From positions 37,388 through 101,387 of the forward strand of contig MU119406.1 of NCBI GenBank assembly GCA_014904845.1: a DNA stretch of 64,000 nucleotides, read 5' to 3'. The notes below the pieces were generated by a model. That model was not told the origin of the DNA. It searched no databases and worked only from the letters and a program-made list of their open reading frames with translations. This DNA comes from Acephala macrosclerotiorum (Eukaryota > Ascomycota > Leotiomycetes > Helotiales > Mollisiaceae). Shown in pieces: positions 62,853 to 64,000 of this stretch (positions are counted from its first letter, which is position 1; every line of letters begins with the position of its first letter). The position numbers were made by a program, and so were the translations under genes.

Positions 62853-64000
62853 CAGTCAAACCTCGCCATAAGGATGGCCTTCGGAGACAATAAAATTAAG
62901 GATATATTGAGGTATTCTTATATCAAAAATGATGTAATCAAAGTTTCATTTTTCTACAAAAAAAGAGTCCAAGTTTCCCTGAATCTTACTATTAATCCGC
63001 AACGCCATAAGATCTCTTGTAAGATCATCTAACGCCCGAATACTCCTTGATTCATCTGCTCTAGTAAGCTCAAATCGTTGTAACGTTTCAAGAGCTCGAA
63101 TAGCTTCAGCAATAGAAGGTAAAGGCTCTTCCTCCTTCTCCTCTTCCTCCTCGTTCTCATCCTCATCTGCTCCGTATATTTCTATGATTGCTTCCATTAT
63201 ATTCTCGTCTTTATCAATTACTTGTTCTTCCAGTGGTAAAACAAATTCGTCAATCGTTAATGCGTCTGCAATCTCCGAAAGCTTTGCAATTTGTACTCGA
63301 AGTGCTTCTCGCTCTACTATACTCTCATTAATCGTAGAGTCGATATCAGAAGGTTTCTTTGTAATAATTGATTTCCAAAAGCAACGAGAAATAGTTGCAT
63401 TTGTAATACAATCATTCCAAGCAATTCGCGTCCATTGTATAGCCTTCAAAAGTGTAACCGTCTTCTTTGGATCTTTATTAATCTGCAATTGCCGTAGAAT
63501 ATATTCAATCCATTGCCGTCGATAATTGAGCTTGAAACATGCAATTATTCCTTGATCGAGAGGCTGCCAAAGAGAAGTTGTATTCGGAGGAAGCCATCGA
63601 ATCTTAACATTAGATAATGCATTTAATCCACCGACTTTTTCAACTCCTAATTCATGGCCAGAGAAATTATCGAGCAAAAGAATAACCGTACGCCCATGCA
63701 TCTTATTATTGAACCACTGTAGAAACCTCTCACAAATTATGCCTGTCATCCATTTCGACTTGTTATATTCGTAGATAATTCGAAGGTTTTGGCGGTTTAT
63801 ATGCTTAAAACAACGAGGATTCTTCGAGCGTCCAATAATCCAAGGGTCCAACTTCTCACTTCCATCCGCATTTGTACACAAAGCAACCGTAATTCTGTCT
63901 TTGCTTCTCTTTCCACCAGCTGTTTGTTCGGTAGCTAATGAGCGGTCTGGTTGAAGCTTCCAAAAGAGCCCTGTCTCGTCCATATTGAAAATATCGCGGG
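62853..64000. mobile_element. pogo/Tigger-like DNA transposon, one end in window
   Basis: The terminus begins CAGTCAAACCTCGCCATAAG directly after a TA (62851-62852), a Tigger/pogo-type end with TA target site. The intact transposase begins 93 bp inside. The other end lies beyond the right edge. Base composition is normal and the frame is unbroken, in sharp contrast to the adjoining block. Confidence 0.85.
62946..64000 (-). CDS. pogo/Fot1-type DDE transposase, 5' part outside window
   Basis: Cut-and-paste transposase with a DDD catalytic triad. The frame runs from beyond the right edge (DIFNMDETGLFWKLQPD) to the TGA at 62946, so at least 351 codons are present. Catalytic motifs: NMDETGLF (first Asp), LLLDNFSGHE (second Asp), LPPNTTSLWQPLDQGII (third Asp). 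The C-terminal region is acidic (GADEDENEEEEEKEEE) with a helical tail. The N-terminal DNA-binding (CENP-B-like) domain would lie to the right. No stops or obvious C-to-T lesions, so this copy may be active. Confidence 0.93.
   Translation of the reverse strand, partial: RDIFNMDETGLFWKLQPDRSLATEQTAGGKRSKDRITVALCTNADGSEKLDPWIIGRSKNPRCFKHINRQNLRIIYEYNKSKWMTGIICERFLQWFNNKMHGRTVILLLDNFSGHELGVEKVGGLNALSNVKIRWLPPNTTSLWQPLDQGIIACFKLNYRRQWIEYILRQLQINKDPKKTVTLLKAIQWTRIAWNDCITNATISRCFWKSIITKKPSDIDSTINESIVEREALRVQIAKLSEIADALTIDEFVLPLEEQVIDKDENIMEAIIEIYGADEDENEEEEEKEEEPLPSIAEAIRALETLQRFELTRADESRSIRALDDLTRDLMALRINSKIQGNLDSFFVEK

Noticed and set aside
1..64000. CRISPR arrays, operons, ribosome binding sites, riboswitches, rRNA or tRNA genes
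   Set aside because: Spliced eukaryotic genes throughout; no direct-repeat array, rRNA or tRNA-like cloverleaf was recognised by eye, though a tRNA scan could find one I missed.

Overview
The window is nuclear DNA of a filamentous ascomycete, most likely a leotiomycete (Helotiales). The supporting signs are intron-containing genes with short introns (mostly 43-125 nt, GT...CTRAC...YAG), gene families typical of plant-associated fungi (LysM secreted protein, GH10 xylanase, GFA protein, BBE-type FAD oxidase, 4-coumarate-CoA-ligase-like enzymes), and repeat DNA eroded by C-to-T mutation (RIP-like). The class assignment is inference; no species is claimed.

Layout. 1-8 kb: 5' part of a TRM1 tRNA methyltransferase gene, a small four-helix membrane protein, a partial second membrane protein, decayed coding sequence, and a complete acyl-CoA synthetase/4CL-like gene. 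8-13 kb: two small AT-rich blocks (one a terminal-inverted-repeat element), a four-exon P-loop GTPase, remnants, and a small hypothetical gene. 13-20 kb: housekeeping block with a large LAM/Ltc-type sterol-transfer protein (GRAM + VASt + membrane anchor), a small ORF and a coiled-coil protein. 21-28 kb: GFA-domain protein, FAD oxidase and small hypotheticals. 28.6-32.1 kb: two adjacent broken genes, a GH10 xylanase pseudogene and a conserved fungal protein with an apparent internal deletion. 32.7-37.3 kb: LysM secreted protein, short-chain dehydrogenase, and a second 4CL-like enzyme ending in a peroxisomal AKL.

38.4-42.0 kb is the most unusual segment: a 3,612-bp DNA transposon with perfect 26-bp terminal inverted repeats and TA target duplication. 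It carries two convergent genes: a Tc1/mariner-type DDE transposase, and a 630-codon frame of unknown function. Both are interrupted only by TAA/TAG codons that look like former Gln codons, with TGA as the terminal stop. 43-45 kb holds an RBR (RING-IBR-RING) ubiquitin ligase. A 125-bp TIR element at 46.9 kb stands just before a 15.7-kb extremely AT-rich block (47.2-62.85 kb) in which most surviving cytosines lie in CpG. That block ends at the inverted repeat of a fresh, unmutated pogo/Tigger-like transposon running off the right edge.

The genes do not form an evident metabolic cluster. The two CoA ligases, the SDR and the FAD oxidase could belong to aromatic or fatty acid metabolism, but spacing and mixed orientation give no firm link. 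The clearest theme is genome defence: old elements destroyed by C-to-T mutation beside young intact ones, with degraded genes nearby.
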